Below are positions 44,647 through 55,860 of a DNA stretch of 64,000 nucleotides, in pieces. The notes beneath the pieces were generated by a model, which was given only the letters and a program-made list of their open reading frames with translations, ran no database searches and was not told where the DNA came from. Source of the DNA: Kingdonia uniflora. Its lineage: Eukaryota > Streptophyta > Magnoliopsida > Ranunculales > Circaeasteraceae. A program made the position numbers and the translations under genes. The stretch covers positions 1,240,001-1,304,000 of the forward strand of contig JACGCM010002776.1 of NCBI GenBank assembly GCA_014058105.1, in the 5' to 3' direction. Positions within the stretch are counted from its first letter, which is position 1. Each line of letters begins with the position of its first letter.

Positions 44647-46365
44647 AATACCCCCGAACTTATATTTTGCTAGTCCTCGAGCAAAAGTAAACAAAAACCA
44701 TTTTCGCATGTCACGCGGTTGCATTTAGCGTATGCAAGCCGTTAAACCCCCAGGTTTAGCCTGGTAGACGAGTGTTGTCTCGTGAGGGATTGCAGTGACT
44801 ATACCCACAAAAGTCAATAATGACATTTTAAACAATTCTAGAATACATATGACTCATTTCCTGTGAACTTATCTTTACTTAGTTGTGACAAAAATATACC
44901 AATGAAAATATCCTTAAACTTGTTATTTTCCTAAGTATACCAAAAAAATATTTTTAACTTATCCGAAACTAGAGGTACTACCTCAAGATTAGAAAGAGAT
45001 TCAAGTATTTTGTTTTAGCTATATTTGAGTGTACAATAAAAATAGTTTTATCGCCTAATACATTGTCTAGAATAATTTACTCAGTTTTTGGTAGTCTAGT
45101 TCTTACTGGAATAAATTTAACGGTCAGTTTGACAAGTACTTTAGTCAATTTGATTCCTAGATTTTTTTTTTTTTTTTCTTTTGCAAGCCTTTTCTTTTGA
45201 GTAATTTATTTCTTAGTGAAGCCTCCGTAACAAGGAGTTTTTGGTCGACAATCCCTGCCAGTTGGCTAAGGTTGCCAGGGTGTGGTACCCCATCATGATC
45301 TAGACTCAGGATTCTTACAAGTAACATTTTCTTATGCTCCTTTTACATAGTTCATGGTCAAACTCGAGATTGGCGATAATTTTCCTCATTCAGTTCTTTA
45401 TCATGTGAGTAGCCTTGCAGTGTAAAAGTTTTAGAACACATTTGGCTTCTTCTTCGTTTTCTTCTTAGGAATGAACTTATTCCTAGGCAGTTGTCTCTCT
45501 TGCAGTAAACTATTCCTAACATAAATGCTAAATTTCCCTTATACTTAGCAAAAATTAATTGAAGGTATTAATTGCAAAACTACAGTGAAGTGTACGTTTC
45601 CAAAATATGCCAAGTTAACTTGAATTATTCGTTAATAAAAAGATAGTACATCTAGCTTAAGATATTCCAAAATATTCTAGTGTATACTTGGTACAATTTC
45701 AAAATTTAGGTTTTTCCATAATATTTATGTCAAGGTAAAATCAGTTTTTAAGTGTTTGAAAATTCGTCAAAAATATATCATAAATTGTCAAAGTGTTATT
45801 ATTTCACTTTTCTTCAAAAAGCATTTAAAGAAATTGATTTTCTACCCCCAAACTTAAATAAAATATTGTTCTTAATGTTTGAGAACAAAATTTAATACAT
45901 GAAATGGGAAATAAAAAATTGGAACTTCTCACCTGAATGTGCCTTGAGTTGCCTCCCAGGAAGGGCTAAGTTTTACCGTCTTCAGCCAGACGAATATACC
46001 CCCAAACTTGAATGTCATGATATAAGTCTAAAGTGGTACAAAGTACAATAATTGATGAACTATCTAGGTTGCAAGTTCTCCTTAAATAACCGAGGAACAC
46101 AAAAATTGTATTTATCCTTGAATAGCCAGATAATATAAAAATAGTGGTTCTCCTTATCTGTACCTAATTGTGCTGATGTAATCATAATACATAAAAATAA
46201 CTCAGAGTCTAATCCCCCAGGATAAAGATTTTCCTTATTTAATTTATGAAGAATCTCAATTTGAGATATTTTTCAGGGTATACCCCCATACACCAAAAAT
46301 GTATCTTGATATTCATCATTTTCCAAAAGGTGACTTGAACCATTAAAGTGATGTCGATCGGGTGG
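44647..46365 (-). other. A2 polypurine tract and 3' untranslated region
   Basis: The minus strand carries AAGTTCGGGGGTATT directly before the LTR, then about 1.7 kb without a gene. 44650-46000 is the reverse complement of the A1 region 30600-31920, including the GCCAGTTGGC hairpin at about 45245-45280. Confidence 0.65.
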
Positions 46366-47166
46366 TTATGGGTCAGGCTCAAGTTTGTATGACTCAATTG
46401 CAGGTGATAATGCTTGCACTATTTTAAGAATTATGGGGTCATCCCAGTACTTGAAAAAATTTAGATATTGATCAATAGAATAGGTACAACTAGAGTTATC
46501 GCGTAACAAATCCGCAAATTCATTAACAATTATGGTACACCCAAGTGGCTTGTGAAATGGAGATGTAGGCATAGGTATAGGTGTGGTTAGTGAAGGAGTA
46601 ACCAAAATAGAATCAGCCCCCAATAATAGTGATATATCCTGTAAATAAGGGTCGTCTGCCCACTGGTTTTTAATATTGTAATTTACGTCAGGTGGACGCG
46701 GCTCAAGGCAAGGCCGAGGTGACTCATAAGGAGACTGAAAATGAAATAACAAGTTGATACCATCTGCAATAGGTTCGGCAATTTCCAATTTCTTGACTTT
46801 GGAACAAATATCATCATATACAAATTCATCGCATGTTATCGTATAATGAGACGGTGATTCCATATGTTCATATTTTAGCTCGTCATCATCATCGTCAAAA
46901 AAATCATTAGGGGAGAGGAAAAAATATTCAGTCTCGATCATAGTTTCCTTGAAATAATTTATTGGGTTGACAAATAAAATTATGGATGGCGACATCGATG
47001 GTTGAATGTTGAGGGCTGAATTTAGAGGTGATTGAGAAAGAATTATATTAGACATGATAGATGCTTCTTCAAGATCTCCTTGTAACATAGGATCGTCAAC
47101 CTTAAAATGTTCATCTTCTAAATCTGTCTCGCAATATGGTATCCATTCACCCCACGGAGAAAACAT
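46366..47166 (-). CDS. A2 266-codon ORF, unknown (gag C-terminal extension?)
   Basis: An uninterrupted minus-strand frame starting MFSPWGEWIPYCETDLEDEH. It is acidic and proline-rich, with ETEYFFLSPNDFFDDDDDE, YESPRPCLEPRPPDV, WADDPYLQDISLLLGADSIL and an end at SYKLEPDP. It overlaps the end of the gag frame (47118-47166) in another phase, so it may be the C-terminal part of Gag after a small frameshift, or a separate protein. No protease or RT motif is present; no transmembrane segment is evident. An open frame of this length beside broken gag is unusual. The family is not recognised. Confidence 0.6.
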   Translation of the reverse strand: MFSPWGEWIPYCETDLEDEHFKVDDPMLQGDLEEASIMSNIILSQSPLNSALNIQPSMSPSIILFVNPINYFKETMIETEYFFLSPNDFFDDDDDELKYEHMESPSHYTITCDEFVYDDICSKVKKLEIAEPIADGINLLFHFQSPYESPRPCLEPRPPDVNYNIKNQWADDPYLQDISLLLGADSILVTPSLTTPIPMPTSPFHKPLGCTIIVNEFADLLRDNSSCTYSIDQYLNFFKYWDDPIILKIVQALSPAIESYKLEPDP

Positions 47167-47651
47167 TTTTTGATTACGCTTGAATTCATCATTTCTAAAT
47201 CACTAGGGGATTTAACTTCGAATTGTTCTTCTTCATTGCTTAGAATTTTTTTATGATTTATTTCACTCCATATAGCTGACAACTGAGTTATCTGAGTCTT
47301 TAATCTAGAGATAGATTGGGTCGTTGAAGTTTGATTCACCAATGTCAGTTGTTGAAATTGCATTATTTGTTGCTGAAATTACAACGCTCATTTTTTACTT
47401 TCCATTGATTGTTTTATGAAGAGAGCAATGGTATCTTCAAAAGATGGTTTGGGTAGAGCGGGTGGGAACTGATTGGATGACTGAACGGACTGATGGGCCT
47501 GCATATATGAATGAGATTGGAAAGGTTCCATGTATTGAGAATTTTGGTGATCCCATGATTGAAAATGATTTTGAGGTTGTTGCGGAATGTCGAATTGTGA
47601 GCTGTATGGATTCCAATGTTTTTGCATGTATGACATTTTGAAATAAAGCAA
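47118..47651 (-). pseudogene. A2 gag C-terminal part
   Basis: Minus-strand frame starting MLYFKMSYMQKHWNPYSSQF, with Q/N/H-rich sequence, then LPKPSFEDTIALFIKQSMES, two stops near 47387-47379, and STTQSISRLKTQITQLSAIW. The SLED-like and 'T..Q...I..LE.QI.QL' patterns are those at the end of Athila Gag. The N-terminal core of Gag is missing. Confidence 0.65.
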
Positions 47652-49049
47652 TACTTAATGCAATAAATAACCAATCAATCCTAAACTCTAGCACATCAAC
47701 ATTTTTAAGAAGTAATTATTAGGTCTCCCTTATATTCTTCTATATTTAAAATGGGTACGATGGCAAAAGGATTTGGATCCTATACTCCTCTGCGTCACTA
47801 TGCTTGTACTAACTTAAAGTAGATGTTCAGTCCTCACGCCCGAGTAAATCACTTTATCATACATCAGCACCCGGAACGGTGACGTCGTAAACCTACAACC
47901 AGTATTTTGTGATACTAGGCTGGGGCCGTATTCTATGAACCCGTGTTTATACCCCGGTCCGGTATACCTATCTGTCGGGGGATGAAATCCCGTGGGAATC
48001 TTGCTACTCTTTATTATTAACAGTTATTTTGAGGTCTGGGACGTTCAATTTTCGTGTGATAGGAATTTCATCGTATCCCTAATGGGTGGTCCCACTTATT
48101 GGAGAGCTTTTTGGGTGATAAAATCCCGCAAGTCTCTAACAGTTTTTACATTTACTAATGTTGGAATAAAAAAGAATATTAAACACAACAATAGGTCAAT
48201 TCAACCACAACAAATTTTGTATGAGTGCAGTGTGTATTTGCACAGTTCACACGACTTTATATGTCCTAGCGCCGGGGCGGAGCGGATATATACCCCTTCT
48301 AAATGTCAAGATTTGAGAAGTACCAACCTACGGGAAGTGTTTCCCGGTGTAGTTGTGGCCGCCCCTTCACTTAGGGGGCAAAAGAAAGAAGTGCCCCTTC
48401 ACTTAGGGGGTACAAGAAGGATGGATTTGATGATGGTTTTAGCTTTTCGAATTGTCCGTCTCGTTTCTAACTTTGTGACTATCCTGCAAAATAAGAGAAA
48501 AGGAATAGTAAACTTGTGACAACAATATTAATCAAATTTCCAAGTTTATTGTAGTCTATAATATGCCGATTTTCAAATGCGCATATCTTTCAACTCGGGT
48601 CAGAGAGAGTATTAAATATTATCAATTTGGAAAGATAATTTAGAACGGAAAAATATTTAAGAATTAAGTTTTCTTGAATTTAGCTACCTTGCCGCTCAAA
48701 ACAAGTGATTAATGAACAGCAGCGTCCTTTACTGAGACTATTTTTACTATTGTTTCAAAAGGCTGTAACTCTCAAATGACTTGGCAGAAAAATATGATCT
48801 ATAGCAATTCGGAAAGGGTTTTGAATTATTTAAAACTTTTGAAGAAAATGTATTTCCCAATTATGAAGTATAGATAATCAAAAACCGTAAAACATTCATA
48901 GACAGACTTCACACATACAGTAACGTCAAGAGAATTTGAGTCAATCACTCAATCACTTTGTTTCCGGATCCAAAAACAAAGAAAAGAAAAACAAGAAAGA
49001 AAAATTGGCTTAAAATAAAACAACTAAAAAATAAAATGCAACTTTACAA
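47652..49049 (-). other. A2 leader between PBS and gag
   Basis: About 1.4 kb without a gene on the coding strand. It includes a 27-bp direct repeat (CCCCTTCACTTAGGGGG twice, about 48363-48410). A 175-codon frame on the plus strand (47992-48519) lacks an ATG at its start and is not supported. Confidence 0.5.
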
Positions 49050-49071
49050 GTCCCCAGCAACGGCACCAAAA
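49050..49071 (-). other. A2 primer-binding site (tRNA-Asp type)
   Basis: On the minus strand TTTGGTGCCGTTGCTGGGGA lies 3 bases inside the 5' LTR. Athila elements use TGGCGCCGTTGCCGGGGA; the two differences are C-to-T changes. Confidence 0.85.
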
Positions 49072-49074
49072 ACT

Positions 49075-50211
49075 TGATCGATTTATAAACCGACGTCTTA
49101 AAAGACCCGCAAGCGCACGGTGTACCGTTGAGTACAAGAGAATGCGGGGTCATATCCCAATAGACTTGTGGTACGAATTATACTTTGAGCTACTAGTTTT
49201 ATCCAATAATAACGAGTTTGTGTAGGTTTTGAAATAAAAAAAAGAACGATACAAATTACAAGATAAATTAGAGTGGAAACCAAGGCATCGATTCCACTCC
49301 ACCATTTGTATCAGTTAGATAGCATAAATAATTGAAGTAAATTATGAGTTCCCGTATTGCATATGCCCGCCCGTATCGCATATCCTTGGTCGGGCATATG
49401 CAATACATCAAAAGATATAAGAGATTTAATAATTGGGAACTACCCATAAACTAACTTACTCAACCATGGTCCGGTTGATAAGTATGGATTATGTTCTCTT
49501 CTCCATGTTCTTAACCTATTTTGTTGTAGTCCAACAAGATGGTTACATAAATTCATTATTCCTTCTAATCCTAGCTATGGTCAAGCATAGAATGAAGGAA
49601 TACGAATATGCAATATTCCAGGATAAAGAGAAAGTAATTACTCTAACTAAGCTACACAATCTACACTAAGGCTGCATTGGGTGGAGCTTCCTCTAGCCTT
49701 AGCTAAGAAGATTAGCTACTCATCCATTTGATCATTGCCATACTACTATTACTACGATAAAAGTAAAATACAAGAAAAAGAGAAGAACAAGAACTTTATT
49801 ACTTATTGAACTTTGATTTATACTCTCCAAGATCATCCCTCATGAGTGGGATTCCCCTCCAATTTATAGAGTATAGGAAGGGTTACTAAATATCACCATT
49901 AATATAAAATCCCCTAAACAATGTCTAAAATCATGCATAGATATTATAACTCATGAGAATAATATCTATATCTAATTTTCTTCAATGGGCTTCCATGGAT
50001 GGGCCTTTGGTTGACAACTTCAAATGAGAATCATTGTTGGAGTGCATCACCCTTGTTGTTCGTAAAAAACTGAAAAAATGTACGACTTGTTTATCATGTA
50101 ACCGATTTCTATAAATATAAACAAAAGTACTATTAGTATTACATTTATTTAATAAATGGCTAGGTAGATATAAATTTAGGAGTTGTACACGTAAATATTA
50201 CGTGTCTCTCA
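49075..50211 (-). repeat. A2 5' LTR
   Basis: 1137 bp; read on the minus strand from TGAGAGACACGTAATATT to ATAAATCGATCA. It keeps a TATAAATT box (49868-49861). It has an extra GCCCGCCCGTATCGCATATC-type duplication near 49363-49385 absent from the left copy. Confidence 0.9.
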
Positions 50212-51791
50212 TATTTCTGGTTAGTGTTCCATCCATTTCACAAATGTCAGAGTGTACTAAGTCTAAAAGTTGTGATTCCCTTACAACACTTTTATGTGAG
50301 GTAAGCTTGACTACAAGATTGACATTTATCAAAATCATTTAAATCTACTTTAGGGATCATGGCAAGTTTACTCATATTGTGTACTAACTTCATGTTAACA
50401 TGACATAGTCTTGAGTGCCAAATATTAAAAGAAGACAACAGGTAAGAAGAAGCAAATTTATTCATTTCAATACTCATCTTGAACATTCCATTACAAGCAA
50501 AACCCTTTCCCACATAAACCCCTCCCTTAGTTAAAATGTACTGATCAGACCCAATGGTCTGCAGAAATCCTACCTTGTTGTGAAGATAGCCATAAACAAG
50601 ATTTTTCCTCATTTCAGAAGTGTACATCACATCCTTCAGAGTCACTGTCTTTCCAGAGATAAATACCAGTTCAAGATCTCCAGTGCCTCGCACTTTGGCA
50701 CAATAGGAATCCCCAAGTAGCACCTTCTGGTCTTCAGTCTCCTTGTAGGTCTTGAACTAATTGCGTTCATTGCTTACATGCCTAGAAGCGCCCGAATCAG
50801 CCCACCACCCGTCGGTTCCACCGACCATGTTGATCTTTATAATCATAGCCACTAAGGGTTCTTCGGTAAGGTTAGCCTGAGCAACAGGTCTGCTATTCCG
50901 ACAGTTTCTAGATATGTGTCAAGGCTTTTTACAGTTGAAGTACATAATAGAACCTGTTCCGTTATTTGGTGGGGCTTGTTGGTTCGTTCCCTTATTACGA
51001 TTTTGTTGTCCATAATTCTGACGGTTATTCGGATTACCACCGTTAGGACGATTGTTACGATTACCACCATTCTTAACCTTAAAAGGTTTCCCTTTAGGTT
51101 TCAGATGGACCTTCCCTTTGGCTTGAACTAAAAAGATTTCTTTTTTTAGGCCTTATTTTCTAGATTCTTCTTCAGCCCTCAGACGAGTAATCAAGTACTC
51201 CATGGGTAGTTTCATTTACTTGTGTCGCAGGATATTTTTAAAGTCTTTCCAATTCGATGGCAATTTATCAATTATCACGGCAACCTAAAATTGTTCATCA
51301 AGAGATATCCCATCAGACACGATCTCATGAGCAATTTGTTGCAACTAATGTGATTGGGAAATTACCGACTTATCGTCGACCATATTGAACTTGAGATATC
51401 AGCTTACGGCAAACTTTTTAGACCCTACATCTTCTGTATCATACTTCTTTTGTAATGCATCCCAAACGGTTTTTGCAATTTCGGACTGTAGATAGTAATC
51501 GTACAGTTCGTCCACTAAACCGATCAAAATGAAGTTACGGTATTTGAAATCAGCCTCAGTCCAGTTTGAAATAGTCTCCAAGGTTTTATCATATTCACTT
51601 AGAATAAGATCAGGGTCTACTGCAAGTACAAAAATAGGAGGTTCAATAGGGCATTATTGTTCCAGAACATACGCTACTTCTTTAAGTGTGAGATAGAAAA
51701 ACATTTTATTCTTCCATCTCTTGAAGTTGAAACCATCAAACTTAGAGGGTTTGTTGGAATCAAACTTCAGCACTTCAGAAGAAAGAGCCAT
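50212..51791 (-). pseudogene. C1 gag, protease and integrase start
   Basis: Begins at an ATG at 51791 ([20 protein letters not shown]), with [10 protein letters not shown] and WTEADFKYRNFI typical of copia Gag (UBN2-like region), then KNGGNRNNRPNGGNPNN. The zinc knuckle reads YFNCKKP-stop-HISRNC: its first cysteine is replaced. The protease active site WWADSGASRHVSNERN (about 50800-50770) is intact. The frame 50723-50292 continues to the integrase zinc region WHSRLCHVN and FDKCQSCSQ, and the first catalytic D in HSDICE. The coding continues at 43539 after A2. About five stops in gag. Confidence 0.85.
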
Positions 51792-52637
51792 CTTACAGAA
51801 ATTAATACTCTTTAAAAAAAAATTAAAAAAAGAAATATAATCTTATGAACCTGTAATATAGCTTTCCCACTAAAAACTTTTAGCAGAGGAAGTGGAAAGC
51901 ATCAACTAGTATAAGCAGCAATAGTAACAGGAGTTTATAGGCAACAATAATAAGCACGAACCAAGTTTTCTTTGTAACAAATAGCGGCAGTAACACAGTT
52001 GTACCTGTAGCGAGTTAACAACAAATAACAAACAACATTAGGTCTGAATTGCAGTGCAAGAATAGGCAGATTTTAGCTCACGAAACAGGCATATTTTAGC
52101 ACAAGAGAAAGGCAGTTTTAGCAGTAGTTTTAGCGCATCTTCAGGCTGATTTTAGCACATAGGGAAAGGGCAATTTGTTCTCTAAATAAATAGCAGCAAG
52201 AAAATGCAGTTTCAATATAAAAAAAACACCGGTAACAATGCCTACAACAAAAAGAGATACAGTCAAACAATAGCTCGAGGCATGGGTCGCACTCTCTATA
52301 AAGAGTATTTCGACCTACCTCGGGTATAGGTAACTGGTCTAATCTCTCCTAGGATACAGCGAGCATATACTGTAGATCTTCAGTACCGGAAGTCTACGTA
52401 AATTAATTGATAATATCTTACCTCAGGCAAACCGTAAGAGAGAGAGATGACACAGAGAATAAGAGATGGTTTTCTGTGTTTAAAGGTGGTAAATACAAGG
52501 AGTATTTAAAGGGAAGATGCAACAGCACTTTTCCATCAATTTTGTCAGAAGATGTTTGAAACTCTTGAACTAGTAAAGAGAAGACGCCCCTAAAGATTAG
52601 GTCCACTAGCAAGAGGTGGAGAGACCAAGCAAGAATC
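51792..52637 (-). repeat. C1 5' LTR, truncated, and short leader
   Basis: 51829-52637 matches 39712-40520 in the same orientation. The first ~65 bp of the LTR (at its right end) are missing: homology stops within CAAGCAAGAATCC at about 52637. No initiator-tRNA PBS was recognised between the LTR and gag, so the leader may be deleted. Confidence 0.7.
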
Positions 52638-52663
52638 CATAAAGTAACCATTTCCGAGTCTAT

Positions 52664-52748
52664 AAAGTACAGTCTATAAAGTAAATAATAGTTGTCTCGG
52701 CAACCATTTTTGAGTCATTTGGTCACTCACTCCTTAATACTCACAACA
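52664..52748 (+). repeat. ~85-bp direct repeat, right copy
   Basis: Matches 39222-39305. It is followed by CGTTATGAA, which may be the broken start of a plus-oriented copia LTR (TGTTGGAA) belonging to C2. Confidence 0.65.
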
Positions 52749-52756
52749 AAGCGTTA

Positions 52757-53384
52757 TGAAAATGGGAGCAACAACACAAAAGTGTACCCAACAACCTCAA
52801 AGAACAAACCCTTGCATTTACTAATCACAAATTAAACTTGTGTCAATCCATCTTATCTAGTTACCATTTTGGCTTAATATTTTCTACACTAGACTCTCAC
52901 TCTCTCTACTTGCAAAGTTGGATTACTTCTTGTTCTTTATTTTCAAGTTCCAAATAGTTGATACATTGTCTTATGTGCAAAGTGTTTTCTTATGCATATA
53001 ATAATGCCAAGGCGATGACTAGAGAATGCATATGCGTCTCTTGAAACTAAATCTTTTCGCAGTAAAATATTAGGCACCACGCGCGAGGACTAGCCGACTA
53101 GGGCATGCATCTTTTTAAACTAAATACTTTGCAGCTAGATATTATGTACGACGAGGACTAGGGCATGCATACATTTTTTGAAGCTAAATCATTTTGCCGT
53201 AGGATACTAGGCACAAAAAGGGATGTGATATGCATGTATCTCTTGAAACTAAATCTTTTTGCCGCAAGATATTAGGCACAACGAGGACTTGGGCAAGCAT
53301 ACGTCGTCTCTTAAAAACCCCAAACACATACTGACAATCATGCCCATTTGTTAGAGGATAATGGTATTAGCTGGGATTTCCAAC
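52757..53384. repeat. Dispersed repeat with ~4 tandem ~75-bp units (copy 2)
   Basis: A non-coding segment replacing the 5' LTR and leader of C2. Units between about 52985 and 53310 share GAAACTAAATCTTTTTGCCG, GATATTAGGCAC and CGAGGACTAGGGCATGCAT. The end (CCCATTTGTTAGAGGATAAT) also matches 33228-33250. Only two units are found in the copy at 33040-33270. Confidence 0.7.
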
Positions 53385-54800
53385 AAACCCTCTAAGTTTG
53401 ATGGTCTCAACTTCAAGAGGTGGAAGAACAAAATGTTCTTCTATCACACACTTAAGGAAGTAGCGTATGTTCTGGAACAAGAACGCCCTGTTGAACCTCC
53501 TGTTCTCGTACCTGCTGTAGACTCTGATTTTATTCTAACCGAATATGATAAAACCTTAGAGACCATTTCAAACTGGACAGAAGCTGATTTCAAATGTCAT
53601 AATTTCATTCTAAACGGTTTAGCGGACGAACTGTACGATTATTATCTACAGTCCGAATCTGCAAAAACTATTTGGGATGCATTACAGAAGAAGTATGATA
53701 TGGAAGAAGCAGGCTCTAAAAAATTTGTTGTAAGCTGATATATCAAGTTCAATATGGCCGACGATAAGTCGATAATTTCCCAATCACATGAGTTACAACG
53801 AATTGTGCATGAGATCGTTTCTGAAGGGATACCTCTTGATAAACAATTTTAGGTTACCGTGATGATTGGCAAATTACTGCCAAATTGGAAAGACTTTAAA
53901 AATATTCTGCGACACAAGTCAAAGGAACTACCCATGGAGATCTTGATTACTCGTCTGAGCGTTGAAGATGAATCTAGAAAACAAGACCTGAAAGAGGAAA
54001 TCCTTTTGGTTCAATCCAAAGGGAAGGTCCATCTGAAAGCTAAAGAGAAACCTTTCAAGGCTAAGAATGGTGGTAATCGGAACAACCGTCCTAGCGGTGA
54101 TAATCCGAATAACGTTCAGAATTATGGACACCAGAATCCTAATGAGGAAACGAACTAGCAAGCCCTACCATATAATGGAACAGGTTATATTATGCGTTTT
54201 AATTATAAAAACCTGGACACATATCTAGAAACTGCCGAAACCACAAACCTGTTGATCAGGCTAACGTTACCTAAGAGCCCTTAGTGGCTATGATCACAGA
54301 GATCAACATGGTCGGTTGAACCGACGGGTGGTGGGAAGATTTGGGTGCTTCTAGGCATGTATGCTATGAACGCAATTGGTTCAAGACCTACAAGGAGACT
54401 GAAGACCAGAAGGTGCTATTTAGGGATTCTTATTACACCAAACTGCTTGGCACAGGAGATGTTAAACTAGTATTTACCTCTGGAAGGATAGTAACTCTGA
54501 AGGACGTGATGCACACTCCTGAAATGAGGAAAAATATTGTTTCTGGCTATCTTTTCAACAAGGCAGGATTTTAGCAGACCATTGGGTCTGATCAATAAAT
54601 TTTGACTAAGGGTGAGGGTTTTGTGGGAAAGGATTTTGGTTGTAATGGAATCTTCAAGATGATTATTGAAATGAATTAATCTGCTTCTTCTTACTTGTTG
54701 TCTTCTTTTTATATTCGGCACTCTAGACTATGTCATGTTTATAAGAAGTTAGTACACATATGAGTAAACTTGCCATGATCCATAAAGTAGATTTAAATGA
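53385..54800 (+). pseudogene. C2 gag and protease
   Basis: Gag reads [20 protein letters not shown] and WTEADFKCHNFILNGLADEL in an open frame to 53738. A stop follows, then another open frame (53859-54158) to NRPSGDNPNNVQNYG. The zinc knuckle is destroyed (RFNYKNLD). The protease site is WWEDLGASRHVCYERN (about 54330-54365): the serine of DSGA has become leucine, a single C-to-T at a CG. The frame goes on as RDSYYTKLLGTGDVKLVFTS to 54574, then breaks before the integrase zinc region (near 54720-54800). Confidence 0.8.
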
Positions 54801-55860
54801 TGTTGATTTCTTTAAGGATAAGTTTCCCTACTTACTGAGGGACAGTGGGGGTAGTAGTGGGGGTTCTCAGCCTTCTACGGCTTTGACCCTTAATGTACCT
54901 CAAGTAAAAAATTTCTAAAGCTGTTGATTCTCATTATACAGATCCAGAACTTCGTAGAGGTAAACGTTTAAAATTTTTAAGCATTTTAATTATGATTTGT
55001 CTATATTCATATTTTGGTTCTACACTTGATATCTTTTTAGAAACCAAAAACATGCTTAATATAATTTTAATATGAAGGACCTAGGTGAGGCTAGCGTAAT
55101 TTTAGGAAAGACGATCACACGTACAGACACTAGTATTACTCTTGATTAATCTCATTACATTGAGAAGATCGTGAAAAAGTACAAATATTTTGATCGCTGA
55201 CCTACTTGTACTCCTTGTGATCCGCAAGTTAAACCTTTAAAGAACTTGGGGGAGGCAGTTAGATAAAAAGAATACGCAAGTATTATTGGTAGCCTTCGTT
55301 GCGCTACGGACTGTACTAGACCCGATATAGCATATGTTATAGGGGTTTTATGTAGATTTACAAGTAAACCAACTTTGGCGCACTGGGATGCTATTGATAG
55401 AGTTATGCGGTACCTGAAAAAGGACCATGAACTTGGGTTTACACTGTCAGAAGTTTCCCGTGGTCCTTAATGGTTTTAGCGATACAGATTGGAACTCATT
55501 TTTAGATGATTCCAAAGCCACCAGCGGATACGTATTTAGTATAGCCAGAGGGTCAGTTTCTTGGAGATCTAAGAAATAAGCGATTCTAACTCAGTCGACT
55601 ATGGAGTCTGAGTTAGTAGCACTGGCTACAGCTAGTGAGGAGGCAAGTTGGTAAAAAGACCTCTTGTCTTATATTCCTATATGGAGTAGACCTATACCGC
55701 CGATTCTGATCCACTCAGATAGTACTGCTACGATAGTCAGAGTACGGAACAATTACTATAATGGTAAGAAGTTAGTGATACATCGCAAGTACACTACGAT
55801 GAGGTTATCTCACATCTAGTACTGTTACTGTAGATTTTGTAAGATCGGAAAACAACTTGG
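54801..55860 (+). pseudogene. C2 integrase tail, RT end and RNase H
   Basis: At about 54805 the sequence jumps from the integrase zinc region to the linker (KDKFPYLLRDSGGSSGGSQP); the integrase core is deleted. At about 54970 it jumps again to the end of RT (MKDLGEASVILGKTITRTD), so the YVDD half of RT is gone. RNase H remains in pieces: KEYASIIGSLRCATDCTRPD, IDRVMRYLKK, then frame-broken ISW.SKK and IHSDSTA equivalents to about 55830. Several stops. Confidence 0.8.

Larger units (their letters stand above)
43540..50211 (-). mobile_element. A2: non-autonomous Athila-like element
   Basis: Two LTRs (43540-44646 and 49075-50211), PBS at 49050-49071 and polypurine tract at 44647-44662 set the minus orientation. 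The ~4.4-kb interior has a gag remnant and one 266-codon ORF but no protease, RT or integrase. It is flanked by CATTT (43535-43539) and TATTT (50212-50216), a 5-bp duplication with one change. The 3' region matches A1, so A2 is a derivative of the same Athila family that would rely on enzymes made elsewhere. Confidence 0.85.
39711..52637 (-). mobile_element. C1: Ty1/copia element, split by A2
   Basis: Minus-strand copia in the order gag, protease, integrase, RT, RNase H with LTRs at both ends. A2 sits inside the integrase at 43540-50211. C1 is the best-kept pol in the window: its RT frame of 364 codons is open. The sequence style (zinc-knuckle remnant, HSDICE and SDRGT, YVDD) fits Tork-like copia, though the lineage is not certain. 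Confidence 0.8.

Noticed and set aside
47992..48519. 175-codon plus-strand ORF in the A2 leader
   Set aside because: Opens at a non-ATG codon, antisense to the element, partly made of a direct repeat; no family resemblance.
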